This document shows, piece by piece, positions 18,602 to 27,991 of a DNA stretch of 64,000 nucleotides. The notes under the pieces were generated by a model. That model was not told the DNA's origin. It was given only the letters and a program-made list of their open reading frames with translations, and did no database searches. The stretch's first letter is position 1; each line of letters begins with the position of its first letter. The position numbers and the translations under genes are program-made. The DNA lies in NCBI RefSeq assembly GCF_001040845.1, contig NZ_CP011941.1:453744-517743 (forward strand), read 5' to 3'. The DNA is from Synechococcus sp. WH 8020. Its GTDB lineage: Bacteria > Cyanobacteriota > Cyanobacteriia > PCC-6307 > Cyanobiaceae.

Positions 18602-18952
18602 TTAAGGCCTTACGTCAAACCAGTCATTGCCAGTCACGGGGATTTTGGACAGTACGACTCTCTTAACGGTTGCAGCGCTTGGTCCACGTTCACACCACAC
18701 ACGAAGCTCGTTCAAGGCCATCTCGCCTCCTTCCGCCTGAATTTCCACAACACCGTCCTTGAGGTTTCGAACCCAACCACAAAGGCCTAGGTCGAGGGCT
18801 CGTCGCCGGCAACTGTTTCTGAATCCCACTCCTTGCACGCTGCCTTCGACCAGGAAGCGCCAGCGCTCCTTCAAGGGCTGCTGTCGCTGACGGGTGGTTT
18901 TTATGAATTCTTCTCGATCTGTGTCGCCACGGTTTCGAGAGCGGCGCGCCAT
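18602..18952 (-). CDS. Acylphosphatase
   Basis: This small enzyme hydrolyses carboxyl-phosphate mixed anhydrides. The signature LVEGSVQGVGFRN carries the phosphate-binding Arg, and GWVRNLKDGVVEIQAEG carries the catalytic Asn, in the right order and spacing. It has 116 residues from the ATG at 18952, about 25 more than the family core (~90); the extra residues form an Arg-rich N-terminal tail. The start overlaps the end of cobB by about 50 bases, so a later, non-ATG start closer to the core is possible. Confidence 0.85.
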   Translation of the reverse strand: MARRSRNRGDTDREEFIKTTRQRQQPLKERWRFLVEGSVQGVGFRNSCRRRALDLGLCGWVRNLKDGVVEIQAEGGEMALNELRVWCERGPSAATVKRVVLSKIPVTGNDWFDVRP

Positions 18953-20289
18953 CGGCATGAGATCGTCGAAGAGCTGGCCCAGTGAAGATGCACCCAGCTT
19001 GCGTGAACGGTCGGAAGTGCCCATCCTTCTTCTCTGCGATCAACATGCCAGCCATCAACCTGCCACAGCGTTTGCCATTTGCCCACAGGTTCCTCGCTGA
19101 GCTGCCAGCGGTGAAATTCATGGCCCATCCACTGATCACCCGCCTTCAGCAGCAAGCTGTTGCGGGTTGCCGTTAGGCGGCGATACCCCACCTGCAATCT
19201 CCCGCGCTGGGCGTGAAACGGTAAGACCCCCGCCATTGCATGAGTTTGGCCCTCCCCGTCCATCAAGCTGGTCCCCAGCATCAACATGCCGCCACATTCG
19301 GCGTAAAGCGGTTTGTGTTGCAGCCAGTCGCGGAGGCCTGAAAGGCTTTGTTTGCAATGACTGAGTTGTTCCGCATGAAGTTCTGGGAAGCCTCCAGGGA
19401 TGACAAGTCCATAGGCCGCTTGCGGCAATGGCTCATCCTCTAAGGGGTGCCAAGGGATGACCGGCATCCCTAATGCCTCGAGGCAATCTTGCATCTCGGG
19501 GTATCGGAAATGAAAGGCGTTGTCTTGAGCAACGGCCACTGGCAGAGGTTGTCTCTGGGTGTCCTGTTCCAATGCAGTCCCCAGCACGGTTTGGATGGGC
19601 TCTGTCCCTTTTGTTGGCGCTGCCATTAACCGCTCAAAGACCCCCATCTCGAGATGTTGATCAGCGATCGCTGCCCATTTCCCCAGACGAACGTTCAGTT
19701 GATCAAGTTCATGGGCTGGAGCCAAGCCCAAATGCCGACTGGGTAATTCAAGGCTTGAATCCCGTGGAAGACAGCCCAGGCAGGGCACATCAATGGCTGA
19801 TAAGACATCCTCGAGAAGCAAGCGATGGCGCTCAGTGCTCACTCGATTGAGCACCACACCAGCCAACTGCAAGTCGGGGTCAAGATCACGAAATCCGCTC
19901 ACGAGGGCGGCGAGCGACCGCGCCTGGCCGCCGGCATCCACCACCAACACCACGGGCAACTTCAGATGTTTGGCCACGGCTGCGCTGCTTCCTTCTCCTG
20001 TTGAGCCGATCCCATCGAATAGGCCCATGACCCCCTCCACGAGGGCCAAGTCGCAGCGGCCTCCATACCCATGAAAACTGGTCTTGACCCAGTCAGGTCC
20101 GCACAAGGGCAGATCAAGGTTTCGGCAAGGGCGCCCGGCAGTCGCCCCAAGGACTTGGGGGTCGAGGTAATCAGGCCCCACCTTGAAGGGTTGAATGCTC
20201 AGTCCCTTCTGTTGTGCCCAGGCGATCAGGTTGAGGCTGAGCAGGGTTTTGCCGCTGCTGCTCGATGGAGCAGCGATCACACAGGCCAT
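18901..20289 (-). CDS. cobB: Cobyrinate a,c-diamide synthase
   Basis: This enzyme uses ATP and glutamine to amidate the a and c side chains of cobyrinic acid in cobamide synthesis. The protein has 462 residues. The P-loop APSSSSGKT is at about residues 7-15, and the substrate-contact VGPDYLDPQ follows. A C-terminal class-I-like glutamine amidotransferase domain has the nucleophile Cys in LYAECGGMLMLG and a late His (GHEFHRW). In anaerobic-pathway organisms, including cyanobacteria, the gene is often called cbiA. It starts 16 bases after the opcA stop on the same strand. Confidence 0.92.
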   Translation of the reverse strand: MACVIAAPSSSSGKTLLSLNLIAWAQQKGLSIQPFKVGPDYLDPQVLGATAGRPCRNLDLPLCGPDWVKTSFHGYGGRCDLALVEGVMGLFDGIGSTGEGSSAAVAKHLKLPVVLVVDAGGQARSLAALVSGFRDLDPDLQLAGVVLNRVSTERHRLLLEDVLSAIDVPCLGCLPRDSSLELPSRHLGLAPAHELDQLNVRLGKWAAIADQHLEMGVFERLMAAPTKGTEPIQTVLGTALEQDTQRQPLPVAVAQDNAFHFRYPEMQDCLEALGMPVIPWHPLEDEPLPQAAYGLVIPGGFPELHAEQLSHCKQSLSGLRDWLQHKPLYAECGGMLMLGTSLMDGEGQTHAMAGVLPFHAQRGRLQVGYRRLTATRNSLLLKAGDQWMGHEFHRWQLSEEPVGKWQTLWQVDGWHVDRREEGWALPTVHASWVHLHWASSSTISCRWRAALETVATQIEKNS

Positions 20290-20305
20290 GCTGCTCAGCT
20301 GGGAA

Positions 20306-21601
20306 TCAACTCAGAAGCTTGGCAGCCAGAGGGGCCGCTGCAGCCAAGAGCGGGTTTGAGGAATCGTGCCCACCCTCAAGAAGACGGGCCATGTCGGCTT
20401 CCACGTGCGTATGGAGCAAGGGCACCACTTCTTCCACAAGTTCCATGCTGGCCATGCCCCCGGCTTCAAGGCGCATGCAACCTCCGGATTCCGCGCAGAG
20501 AATCACACACATCGCCCCGCCGTGCTCGGGTTTGGAAATCATCCGAAGCCCCACGATTTGCCCAGGATGAATACTTGGCTGTCCCATGGGCACCGGAGAC
20601 ACGCGCAGCGGCACCTCGGTGCCGTCAGGACGTTGGAACACCGCGCTGATACTGGCATCGCCGGTTTTGGCATCGTGTCGATGGGACTCCCTGAGGGTCC
20701 AACCCAGTCGATCGGCAATCCAAGCGGCCAATAGGAGGCCTTGGACCGGGTGATCTCCTTCAACATCGATGTCGAGTTGCACGACGTGGCTTAGGGCATC
20801 GCGACGATGCGGTGGATCAAACACCATCGCCAGCGTTTGATGCCAGCTGCCGAGCCGTAGCCAATTGAGATCATTCACGGCCTGGCCGCCTGCGAGCCTG
20901 TTGGCGAGAAGGCTCAGGCTGTACACGGGATCACCAAGAGCAGAATCCAGAATGAGTCTGCGAGGAGCGATAGAGAGCTGCTCAAATAACTCAGGTGACT
21001 CATCAAGGGGCCCGTTCCACCACACCCAAGAGGGCAGGTCGTCCGGGAGTAGGGGTTGCAACGTGTTGAGTCCTTCCTGCAAGGCCTCTGTTCCGCCGCG
21101 GAGTACCACCACATCTCCACAAGCAACGGTGCCCCCCCCTTCTTCCGGTAAGGGGCAGTAGGCGGCCACCAAGGTTTCTAAGGGGCGGCTGGAATCCAGG
21201 CTGGGGGCGAAGGTGATCAAACGCCGAGGCCTCAGTGCGCTTAAGGCCCCATCCACATGTTGACCACGAAGGTCATCACTGGTTTTGTTGCCATCAACTT
21301 TGGCCAGACTGTTTGATACCGAGCTCCCTAGTGGCGGGGTGCTGAGAGGGAGATCAAGCTCGAGAACTGCTTGACGCCCAGCCTCTTCCACTTCGTCGCG
21401 TTGGATGCCCATGATGGGACCCTCGATCCTTCCCGTGCGGACAAGTTGTTGTTCCACCCAGGCTGGCTGCCAGATCAACAGACAAAAGGTGTGGGCCCCA
21501 ATGTTGCTTGATTGATCGCGGGACCACAACTGATCGAGATAGTGAGGAACTTCCGATGGCGGTAGCTCGAGGGGAGTTTGAAGCGTGAGCTGAGGAGACA
21601 T
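20306..21601 (-). CDS. opcA: Glucose-6-phosphate dehydrogenase assembly protein
   Basis: OpcA is a cyanobacterial allosteric activator of glucose-6-phosphate dehydrogenase and is a target of thioredoxin-dependent redox control in other cyanobacteria. The protein has 431 residues from the ATG at 21601. The frame continues 68 codons upstream into the end of zwf, but these are out of family length. Recognised by the N-terminal SEVPHYLDQLWS, the WWNGPLDESPELFEQLS segment and above all by its position directly after zwf. Two Cys residues lie near the C-terminus (CVILCAESGGC). Confidence 0.88.
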   Translation of the reverse strand: MSPQLTLQTPLELPPSEVPHYLDQLWSRDQSSNIGAHTFCLLIWQPAWVEQQLVRTGRIEGPIMGIQRDEVEEAGRQAVLELDLPLSTPPLGSSVSNSLAKVDGNKTSDDLRGQHVDGALSALRPRRLITFAPSLDSSRPLETLVAAYCPLPEEGGGTVACGDVVVLRGGTEALQEGLNTLQPLLPDDLPSWVWWNGPLDESPELFEQLSIAPRRLILDSALGDPVYSLSLLANRLAGGQAVNDLNWLRLGSWHQTLAMVFDPPHRRDALSHVVQLDIDVEGDHPVQGLLLAAWIADRLGWTLRESHRHDAKTGDASISAVFQRPDGTEVPLRVSPVPMGQPSIHPGQIVGLRMISKPEHGGAMCVILCAESGGCMRLEAGGMASMELVEEVVPLLHTHVEADMARLLEGGHDSSNPLLAAAAPLAAKLLS

Positions 21602-21660
21602 GCTGCGACCTGAGGAGAGGCGGTATCGAGGTGAGCTTGGAATCTTGTTGGGGGCTTGAG

Positions 21661-23184
21661 TTAGGGGCGACGCCAGAGCAGGCCGTCTCGCGCTAGCAGA
21701 GCATCGGCAGCGGCAGGTCCCCAAGTGCGTGACTCGTAGGGATGGATGGGCAGTTTCCAGGGACTGTCTTCGATCAGTTCCAGCAGCGGGGTGTAAAGCC
21801 TCCAAGCTGCTTCGACTTCATCACTCCGGGTGAAGAGTGTTGGATCACCCAACATGGCGTCCGCCAAAAGGCGCACATAGCCCTCATCTGATGGCTCGCC
21901 GAAGGATTCGTCGTAGGAGAATTCCATCTCGACAGGCCGGCTGCGCATACCGGAGCCTGGAGACTTCACTTCAAATTTGAATTCAGCGCCTTCATCGGGC
22001 TGAATGCGCAGGATGAGCTGATTGGCTGTTGGACTGCCACCGGCAGCATCGAAGAGGTGAACGGGTGCTTCTCGGAAGGTCAAGACCACTTCGCTGAGAC
22101 GCTTGGCGAGGCGCTTGCCGGTGCGCACATAGAAAGGAACTCCCTGCCAACGCCAGTTGTCGATGAACAGCTTCATCGACACGTACGTTTCCGTGGTGCT
22201 CTGTGGATCGACGCCTGGTTCTTGCCGGTAGCCACTGAGAGGTGAACCGTCGCTGCCTCCAGGCCCGTATTGTCCGCGAACGCAGCAGTTCCAGGGTTCA
22301 AGTTCATCGGCCAGGCGTGCAGCTTGAAGAACCTTGGCTTTCTCACTGCGAATAGCCTCCGGATCAAAGCGTCCAGGGGTTTCCATGGCGGTAATCGCCA
22401 ACATTTGGGTCAGGTGGTTTTGCACCATGTCTCGCAGTGCACCCGAGGTTTCGTAGTACCCGGCCCGTTCCTCGACCCCAACGGTTTCAGAGGCCGTAAT
22501 TTGAACACTGGAGATGTAGTTGCGATTCCAGATTGGCTCGAAAATCGCGTTGGCGAACCGCATCACCATGATGTTTTGGACCGTTTCCTTCCCGAGGTAG
22601 TGGTCGATGCGAAAGATTTGGTTCTCTTGGCCGCAGCCTTGAACCACTCTGTTCAAGGATTGGGCGCTGCCGTAGTCCCGTCCAAATGGTTTTTCAATGA
22701 CAACACGACTTCGTTGGGGATCCTTTAGCAGGCCTGCATCAGCGAGGGCTCGACAGCCGCTCGCATAAAACTTCGGTGACACCGAGAGGTAAAAGGTGCG
22801 GTTGCTTCGTGTGGCTCTCAGGCGGTCGATCTCTTGAAGACGACCCCCGAGCTTCACGACGTCCTCCGGTTTCTGAAGGTCCACCGGCTCATAAAACATC
22901 CCGGCGGCAAATTGCTCCCAGGCCTCGGGATGGTCGCGCACTTTCTCTCCCATGGCCTCAGCCATTTTGCTGCGGAATTCGTCGTCGCTCCAAGGCCTTC
23001 TGGCGCAGCCCAGGAGCGCAAATTCGCTGGGGAGTCGTCGTTGTTGAAATAACTCGAAGAGGGCTGGAACCAGCTTGCGATGGGTGAGGTCGCCGCTCGC
23101 TCCAAAAATCACCAGGCACTGCGGAGCGATGACCCGTTCCTGGCGCAGCCCAACCCTCAGTGGGTTCGTGATCGTTGCGGTCAT
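21661..23184 (-). CDS. zwf: Glucose-6-phosphate 1-dehydrogenase
   Basis: First enzyme of the oxidative pentose-phosphate pathway, making NADPH in the dark. It has 507 residues. The NADP-binding IFGASGDLTHRKL is at residues 26-38, the active-site signature RIDHYLGKE at about 190-198, and YVRTGKRL further on. The gene precedes opcA with a gap of about 60 bases, the arrangement known from other cyanobacteria. A stretch of about 160 bases separates it from the petH stop. Confidence 0.96.
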   Translation of the reverse strand: MTATITNPLRVGLRQERVIAPQCLVIFGASGDLTHRKLVPALFELFQQRRLPSEFALLGCARRPWSDDEFRSKMAEAMGEKVRDHPEAWEQFAAGMFYEPVDLQKPEDVVKLGGRLQEIDRLRATRSNRTFYLSVSPKFYASGCRALADAGLLKDPQRSRVVIEKPFGRDYGSAQSLNRVVQGCGQENQIFRIDHYLGKETVQNIMVMRFANAIFEPIWNRNYISSVQITASETVGVEERAGYYETSGALRDMVQNHLTQMLAITAMETPGRFDPEAIRSEKAKVLQAARLADELEPWNCCVRGQYGPGGSDGSPLSGYRQEPGVDPQSTTETYVSMKLFIDNWRWQGVPFYVRTGKRLAKRLSEVVLTFREAPVHLFDAAGGSPTANQLILRIQPDEGAEFKFEVKSPGSGMRSRPVEMEFSYDESFGEPSDEGYVRLLADAMLGDPTLFTRSDEVEAAWRLYTPLLELIEDSPWKLPIHPYESRTWGPAAADALLARDGLLWRRP

Positions 23185-23301
23185 GGCTACTGCACCTCTT
23201 AGGCAGGTTTAACCAGGATTTCTCGATCGGACAGCGCAATTGTTCTCACAGGTTGTGTTTTGTGGCTGTCTCCTGAAAAACAACAGCATTAGACATTAAA
23301 A

Positions 23302-23321
23302 AAGCCCGCCGAGGCGGGCTT
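23302..23321 (-). terminator. Rho-independent terminator of petH
   Basis: On the minus strand a 9-bp GC-rich stem (arm AAGCCCGCC on the plus strand, complement GGCGGGCTT) with a 2-base loop is followed by a run of six T. It lies 21 bases past the petH stop and is oriented to end petH transcription before zwf. Confidence 0.8.
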
Positions 23322-23341
23322 GATTCAGTCATAGATGAGGT

Positions 23342-24559
<1,218 letters not shown>

Positions 24560-24634
24560 TCAGTTTCCGCTGAATTGAGGTTTCTTCCTTAGAGTCAACG
24601 ACGTCAATCTCTCAGGATTAGAAGCGAAAACGGT

Positions 24635-25195
24635 TTGGCATCTTTCAGTGGTCTGACACAACTGAAGCGTGGCGAAATGCCCACAGGAGAGGCGATGTTG
24701 TCGCATCATCAGCCTATTGAACAGACTGTTGAAAGGATGTCTGATGGCGTCCGCCGCCTTGCTGCTCAGCTTTTGACACCGGTATCAGCAGATCAGATTT
24801 GGACTGTTCTGACGGATTACGACCAGCTGAGCGCCTTCATCCCCAACCTTGCAAGTAGTCGACTTTTGCGGCGAGACGACAACATTGTTCATCTGCAGCA
24901 AGAGGGATGTCAGCAATTTCTGGGAATGAAGTTTTCGGCTTCTGTAGAGCTGGAGCTTGAAGAATTTGCGCCTGAGGGGACGCTGAAATTCAAGATGACG
25001 AAGGGTGATTTCCGGCGTTTTGAGGGGACCTGGCGGTTGAGAACCATGCCCGAGGCAACGGCCCTTTTCTACGAACTCACTGTTCAGGGTTGTTTGGGTA
25101 TGCCCATAGGCCTGATCGAACAACGGCTGCGTGACGATCTCACCACCAACCTCAAAGCTGTTGAAGCCGAAGCGAGACGCAGAGCTGCTCGTTAG
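24635..25195 (+). CDS. SRPBCC (cyclase/dehydrase, COQ10-like) protein
   Basis: This is a protein of up to 186 residues of the START/SRPBCC superfamily. It has the characteristic VSADQIWTVLTDYDQLSAFIPNL segment (about 52-74), then a curved sheet (LELEEFAPEGTLKFKMTKGDFRRFEGTWRL) and the long C-terminal helix ending LKAVEAEARRRAAR. The fold encloses a hydrophobic ligand such as a lipid, pigment or quinone; the ligand is unknown. The start is uncertain: a TTG at 24635 or ATGs at 24677 and 24695. It is divergent from petH. Confidence 0.78.
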   Translation: MASFSGLTQLKRGEMPTGEAMLSHHQPIEQTVERMSDGVRRLAAQLLTPVSADQIWTVLTDYDQLSAFIPNLASSRLLRRDDNIVHLQQEGCQQFLGMKFSASVELELEEFAPEGTLKFKMTKGDFRRFEGTWRLRTMPEATALFYELTVQGCLGMPIGLIEQRLRDDLTTNLKAVEAEARRRAAR

Positions 25196-25356
25196 GGATC
25201 TTGACGTCTCTTCAGAGCTTTCTGGCATTGGATTCCATTGGAATTCGGTCTCTCGTCCTTCCCTGCAAGAGAAAAAGCGTCGTTGTCTCCTGGCCATGGT
25301 TCTGCTCCTCAGGAGATGTCTCGATCTGAGCCCCAAGGGCCTCCTGAACAGTGCAT

Positions 25357-25382
25357 AAAAAAACTCCCCTGGAGAGGAGAGT
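25357..25382 (-). terminator. Rho-independent terminator behind tRNA-Glu
   Basis: On the minus strand an 8-bp stem (ACTCTCCT paired with AGGGGAGT, one G-U pair) with loop CTCC runs into seven T. It lies about 40 bases past the tRNA-Glu 3' end and in the same orientation. Confidence 0.75.
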
Positions 25383-25417
25383 GTTGGTCCAACCAGATGA
25401 AGTCTCATCTAGTTATT

Positions 25418-25493
<76 letters not shown>

Positions 25494-25539
25494 AAGAACG
25501 TGATCGAGAGCTCTTCTGAACTTCCGGCACCCTGTGAAA

Positions 25540-26691
25540 TTACGGTTCAGCCTGACCCTCCGTCAAGACAACGTTCTCCTTCTCTTGACCTTGGCCCTGC
25601 CAGATGGGCACGTTGAAGGTGAAACAGGCTCCTTTTTCTGGTTCCGAAATCACCCAGATCCTGCCGCCATGCACTTCAACAATGCGTCGGCAAACCGAGA
25701 GTCCAACCCCAAACCCAGAAGCCCCGGCTGATGTTTGAGGAAGCCGTACGCGGTCAAGAAAAATGCGCTGTTGCTCTTCTTCCGGAATCCCTGGCCCGCT
25801 GTCGCTGATGCTCACCTGCACCCATTGACTGGTTCGATGAAGCATGGTCAATGAGATCAAGCCTCCATTGGGTGTGTACTTCAGAGCGTTTTCCAGCAAA
25901 TTCAGAAGCACCTGGCGCATTCTGCGCTGATCCGCAAACACCTTGGGGAGATCTGCCGGGATGTCGGTGTGGATGGTCACATCTCTACCGAGCCAAAGTT
26001 TCTCCAGTTCGAGAATCGCTTCAGCTGCAACGCTGGCTAAATCCAGCCTTTGAGGGTTGAACAATGCTTCCCAGCGTGTGCTTCCCACTTCCAAGAGATC
26101 TTTCGAGAGCAGGGCGATTTCCTCGAGGCGTCGTTTCAGAACATCCCTGAATCGATGGATATCGATCTGGCCTAATTCCTGGCTTTGCACGGCCAAGGTT
26201 GCCGCCGTAAGTGGCGTACGCAGTTCATGAGCCACCATCCTCAGCAAGCGCTCTTGAGCCTGCAGACGGTCGATCAACGTTTCGTTTTCCTGACGCAGCA
26301 CTAATAATTGATCTTCCAGCTGGAGCTCTCGTTGGGTTCTGCTTCCATCCAGCTCTGTGGGCTTCAGGCTTAAACCGAGTCCGCTCACCACCTCGTCTTG
26401 CTGCCAGCGAGGCAACCAGCCTCGGAGTTGCTGAAAGATGCTGCTGCCTGCAAAGACTTGCTTGGGTTGTGGTTGCAGCTTCACCAAAGAGGGTGTGACC
26501 ACCAAGCGGTGGAGTTCCAGCAACTCAGGTTGTTGGGTTGGATCTGAAATTTGAAGGCTGACGTCGAATCCGCAATCTTCGTTCTGCAAAAATTCCACCA
26601 ACTCACGAAGATCGCGGCTGGACAAATGGTGGCGACCAGCAACGAGTAACAAACTCAGTTTTTGGCGCGGATTGCGATCAATCCCATCCAC
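25540..26691 (-). CDS. sasA: Adaptive-response sensory kinase (circadian output)
   Basis: SasA reads the KaiC clock and phosphorylates the response regulator RpaA. The protein has 383 residues. The N-terminal ~100 form a KaiB-like thioredoxin-fold sensor ([19 protein letters not shown]). A coiled-coil linker is followed by the HisKA motif [10 protein letters not shown], with phospho-acceptor His155. The ATPase domain has the N box [13 protein letters not shown], then [11 protein letters not shown] and [18 protein letters not shown]. The first sensor domain identifies SasA among histidine kinases. No kai genes or rpaA lie in the window. Confidence 0.93.
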   Translation of the reverse strand: MDGIDRNPRQKLSLLLVAGRHHLSSRDLRELVEFLQNEDCGFDVSLQISDPTQQPELLELHRLVVTPSLVKLQPQPKQVFAGSSIFQQLRGWLPRWQQDEVVSGLGLSLKPTELDGSRTQRELQLEDQLLVLRQENETLIDRLQAQERLLRMVAHELRTPLTAATLAVQSQELGQIDIHRFRDVLKRRLEEIALLSKDLLEVGSTRWEALFNPQRLDLASVAAEAILELEKLWLGRDVTIHTDIPADLPKVFADQRRMRQVLLNLLENALKYTPNGGLISLTMLHRTSQWVQVSISDSGPGIPEEEQQRIFLDRVRLPQTSAGASGFGVGLSVCRRIVEVHGGRIWVISEPEKGACFTFNVPIWQGQGQEKENVVLTEGQAEP

Positions 26692-26793
26692 CGAGAGGGC
26701 TTCGCAATGTTGAGACTTACCTTATGGGTTTTTGCTCAGCCTCGCAGATCCGCTAAAAGAAGGAGAACACTCTGTTGTTACTGAGGAGACGGC

Positions 26794-27366
26794 ATGCCCC
26801 TTCTGCCGCTTGAACAACGAGGCTCAAACCCACCCAACGGAGCGCCCCCACCTTCTGAGCGCCTGCATCTCGATAGCAATCTGAGGCGGTGGTTTGCGCG
26901 CAACCTTGGCCTTTGGCGATCAAGACGTCAGTACCTCTTCAAGAATGAGGAGGTGTTTTTCCTGGACATGATGATCCGGGTTGAGATCTTCTCGGAATTT
27001 CAATTCGGTGAGCCCCGCTACCGATTTAGTTGGTGGCCTGAACGCGACACCGACTTTTTTGATCAGAAGCCTCGCTATGAGAAGGCCGGAGTCATGGAAG
27101 CCACTTTGATGGGCCACCAACTTCAACGCAATCGTGCTTATCTCGAGCAAACCCCCCATCGCACCCGAATTCGGCAGGTCGATGAACATGAGATGGTGTT
27201 TGAATCCCATTACGGAGACTGGGATGTACAGGAGTACACCCGGCTGATTGATGAGGACCGCTATCGCTCTCGAGCGATTTACAGCTGGCAAAACAACGTG
27301 CTCGAGATCGTTGAACATCACCACGAAACAAGGATGGAGGATGCTTCAGCTCCGATCCAGCGCTGA
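26794..27366 (+). CDS. Conserved cyanobacterial protein, possibly CpcS/CpeS-like
   Basis: This is a 190-residue soluble protein with many aromatic residues and alternating beta-strand patterns (FRFSWW-like, YRSRAIYSWQNNVLEIVEHH). The segment LGLWRSRRQYLF at about residues 40-51 resembles the start of lipocalin-fold bilin lyases of the CpcS/CpcT group, where a W-x-S-x-R-x-Y pattern begins the first strand. The length (~190) also fits. This resemblance is weak and from memory. The ATG at 26794 has a GAGGAGAC ribosome-binding site. It is divergent from sasA. Confidence 0.6.
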   Translation: MPLLPLEQRGSNPPNGAPPPSERLHLDSNLRRWFARNLGLWRSRRQYLFKNEEVFFLDMMIRVEIFSEFQFGEPRYRFSWWPERDTDFFDQKPRYEKAGVMEATLMGHQLQRNRAYLEQTPHRTRIRQVDEHEMVFESHYGDWDVQEYTRLIDEDRYRSRAIYSWQNNVLEIVEHHHETRMEDASAPIQR

Positions 27367-27433
27367 AAAAGATCCGATTTGAATCAGATTGAGTCAAATT
27401 TAGACATCTCTCCCCTAGCCCGAAACGGTGAAC

Positions 27434-27892
27434 ATGCGGCACCATGGCTGCGTATTCCGGTTTGATCCTTTGCGTCCCCTTAACCGACTCCGTTCTGCTC
27501 TGTCGGCACCATTGCTTTTGCTGCCTCTCTGCTTAGCAGGTCCTGCTGCGATGGCTCAGTCGGCCGGCAAGGCGCCCACATCGCCTGCAAGCAATGAAGA
27601 CGTGTTCCTCTATCGCGGCATGGGGTCGTCCTACGTGTGCAATGCACGCACGGCAGGCATTGAGTTCCCGAAAGCTGTTGGCGTAGCTGCGGCAACCTAT
27701 GTCCAACTCCTCAATGGACGGCACGGCGGCATGGTTGCATCCACAGGCAGCAAAAAGCTCACCAATGAGCAATTGTTCGCTGGCGCTGAATTTCAAATCA
27801 TCACCGGTGCCATGCAGTTCTGTCCCGACAAGGTTCCCGCCGATGTGAAGAAAAAGGTGGAAGAGGCGTTGAAGAAACAGGCCGCCAAATAA
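27434..27892 (+). CDS. Exported conserved protein
   Basis: This is a 152-residue protein from the ATG at 27434 (a GTG 6 bases earlier is in frame). A signal peptide covers about residues 1-41 (hydrophobic LSAPLLLLPLCLAGPAA, probable cleavage after AMA). The mature part is Ala/Lys-rich, has two Cys (YVCNARTAG and QFCPDKV) that could form a disulfide, and ends in a basic helix with four Lys pairs. It is likely periplasmic or lumenal. No family recognised. It is followed by pepN 99 bases downstream. Confidence 0.68.
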   Translation: MRHHGCVFRFDPLRPLNRLRSALSAPLLLLPLCLAGPAAMAQSAGKAPTSPASNEDVFLYRGMGSSYVCNARTAGIEFPKAVGVAAATYVQLLNGRHGGMVASTGSKKLTNEQLFAGAEFQIITGAMQFCPDKVPADVKKKVEEALKKQAAK

Positions 27893-27991
27893 TCAGCACC
27901 AGACGAATGAAAGTGGAGACACCAGCTCCTGGCTTGGTGCCTCCACGGAGTGGACCTCTGCACGCCAAGATCGTTGTAGAGACTCCTGCCC

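Noticed and set aside
21602-21805. N-terminal extension of opcA into the zwf end
   Set aside because: It overlaps zwf by about 145 bases and is longer than the family; ATG 21601 is the better start.
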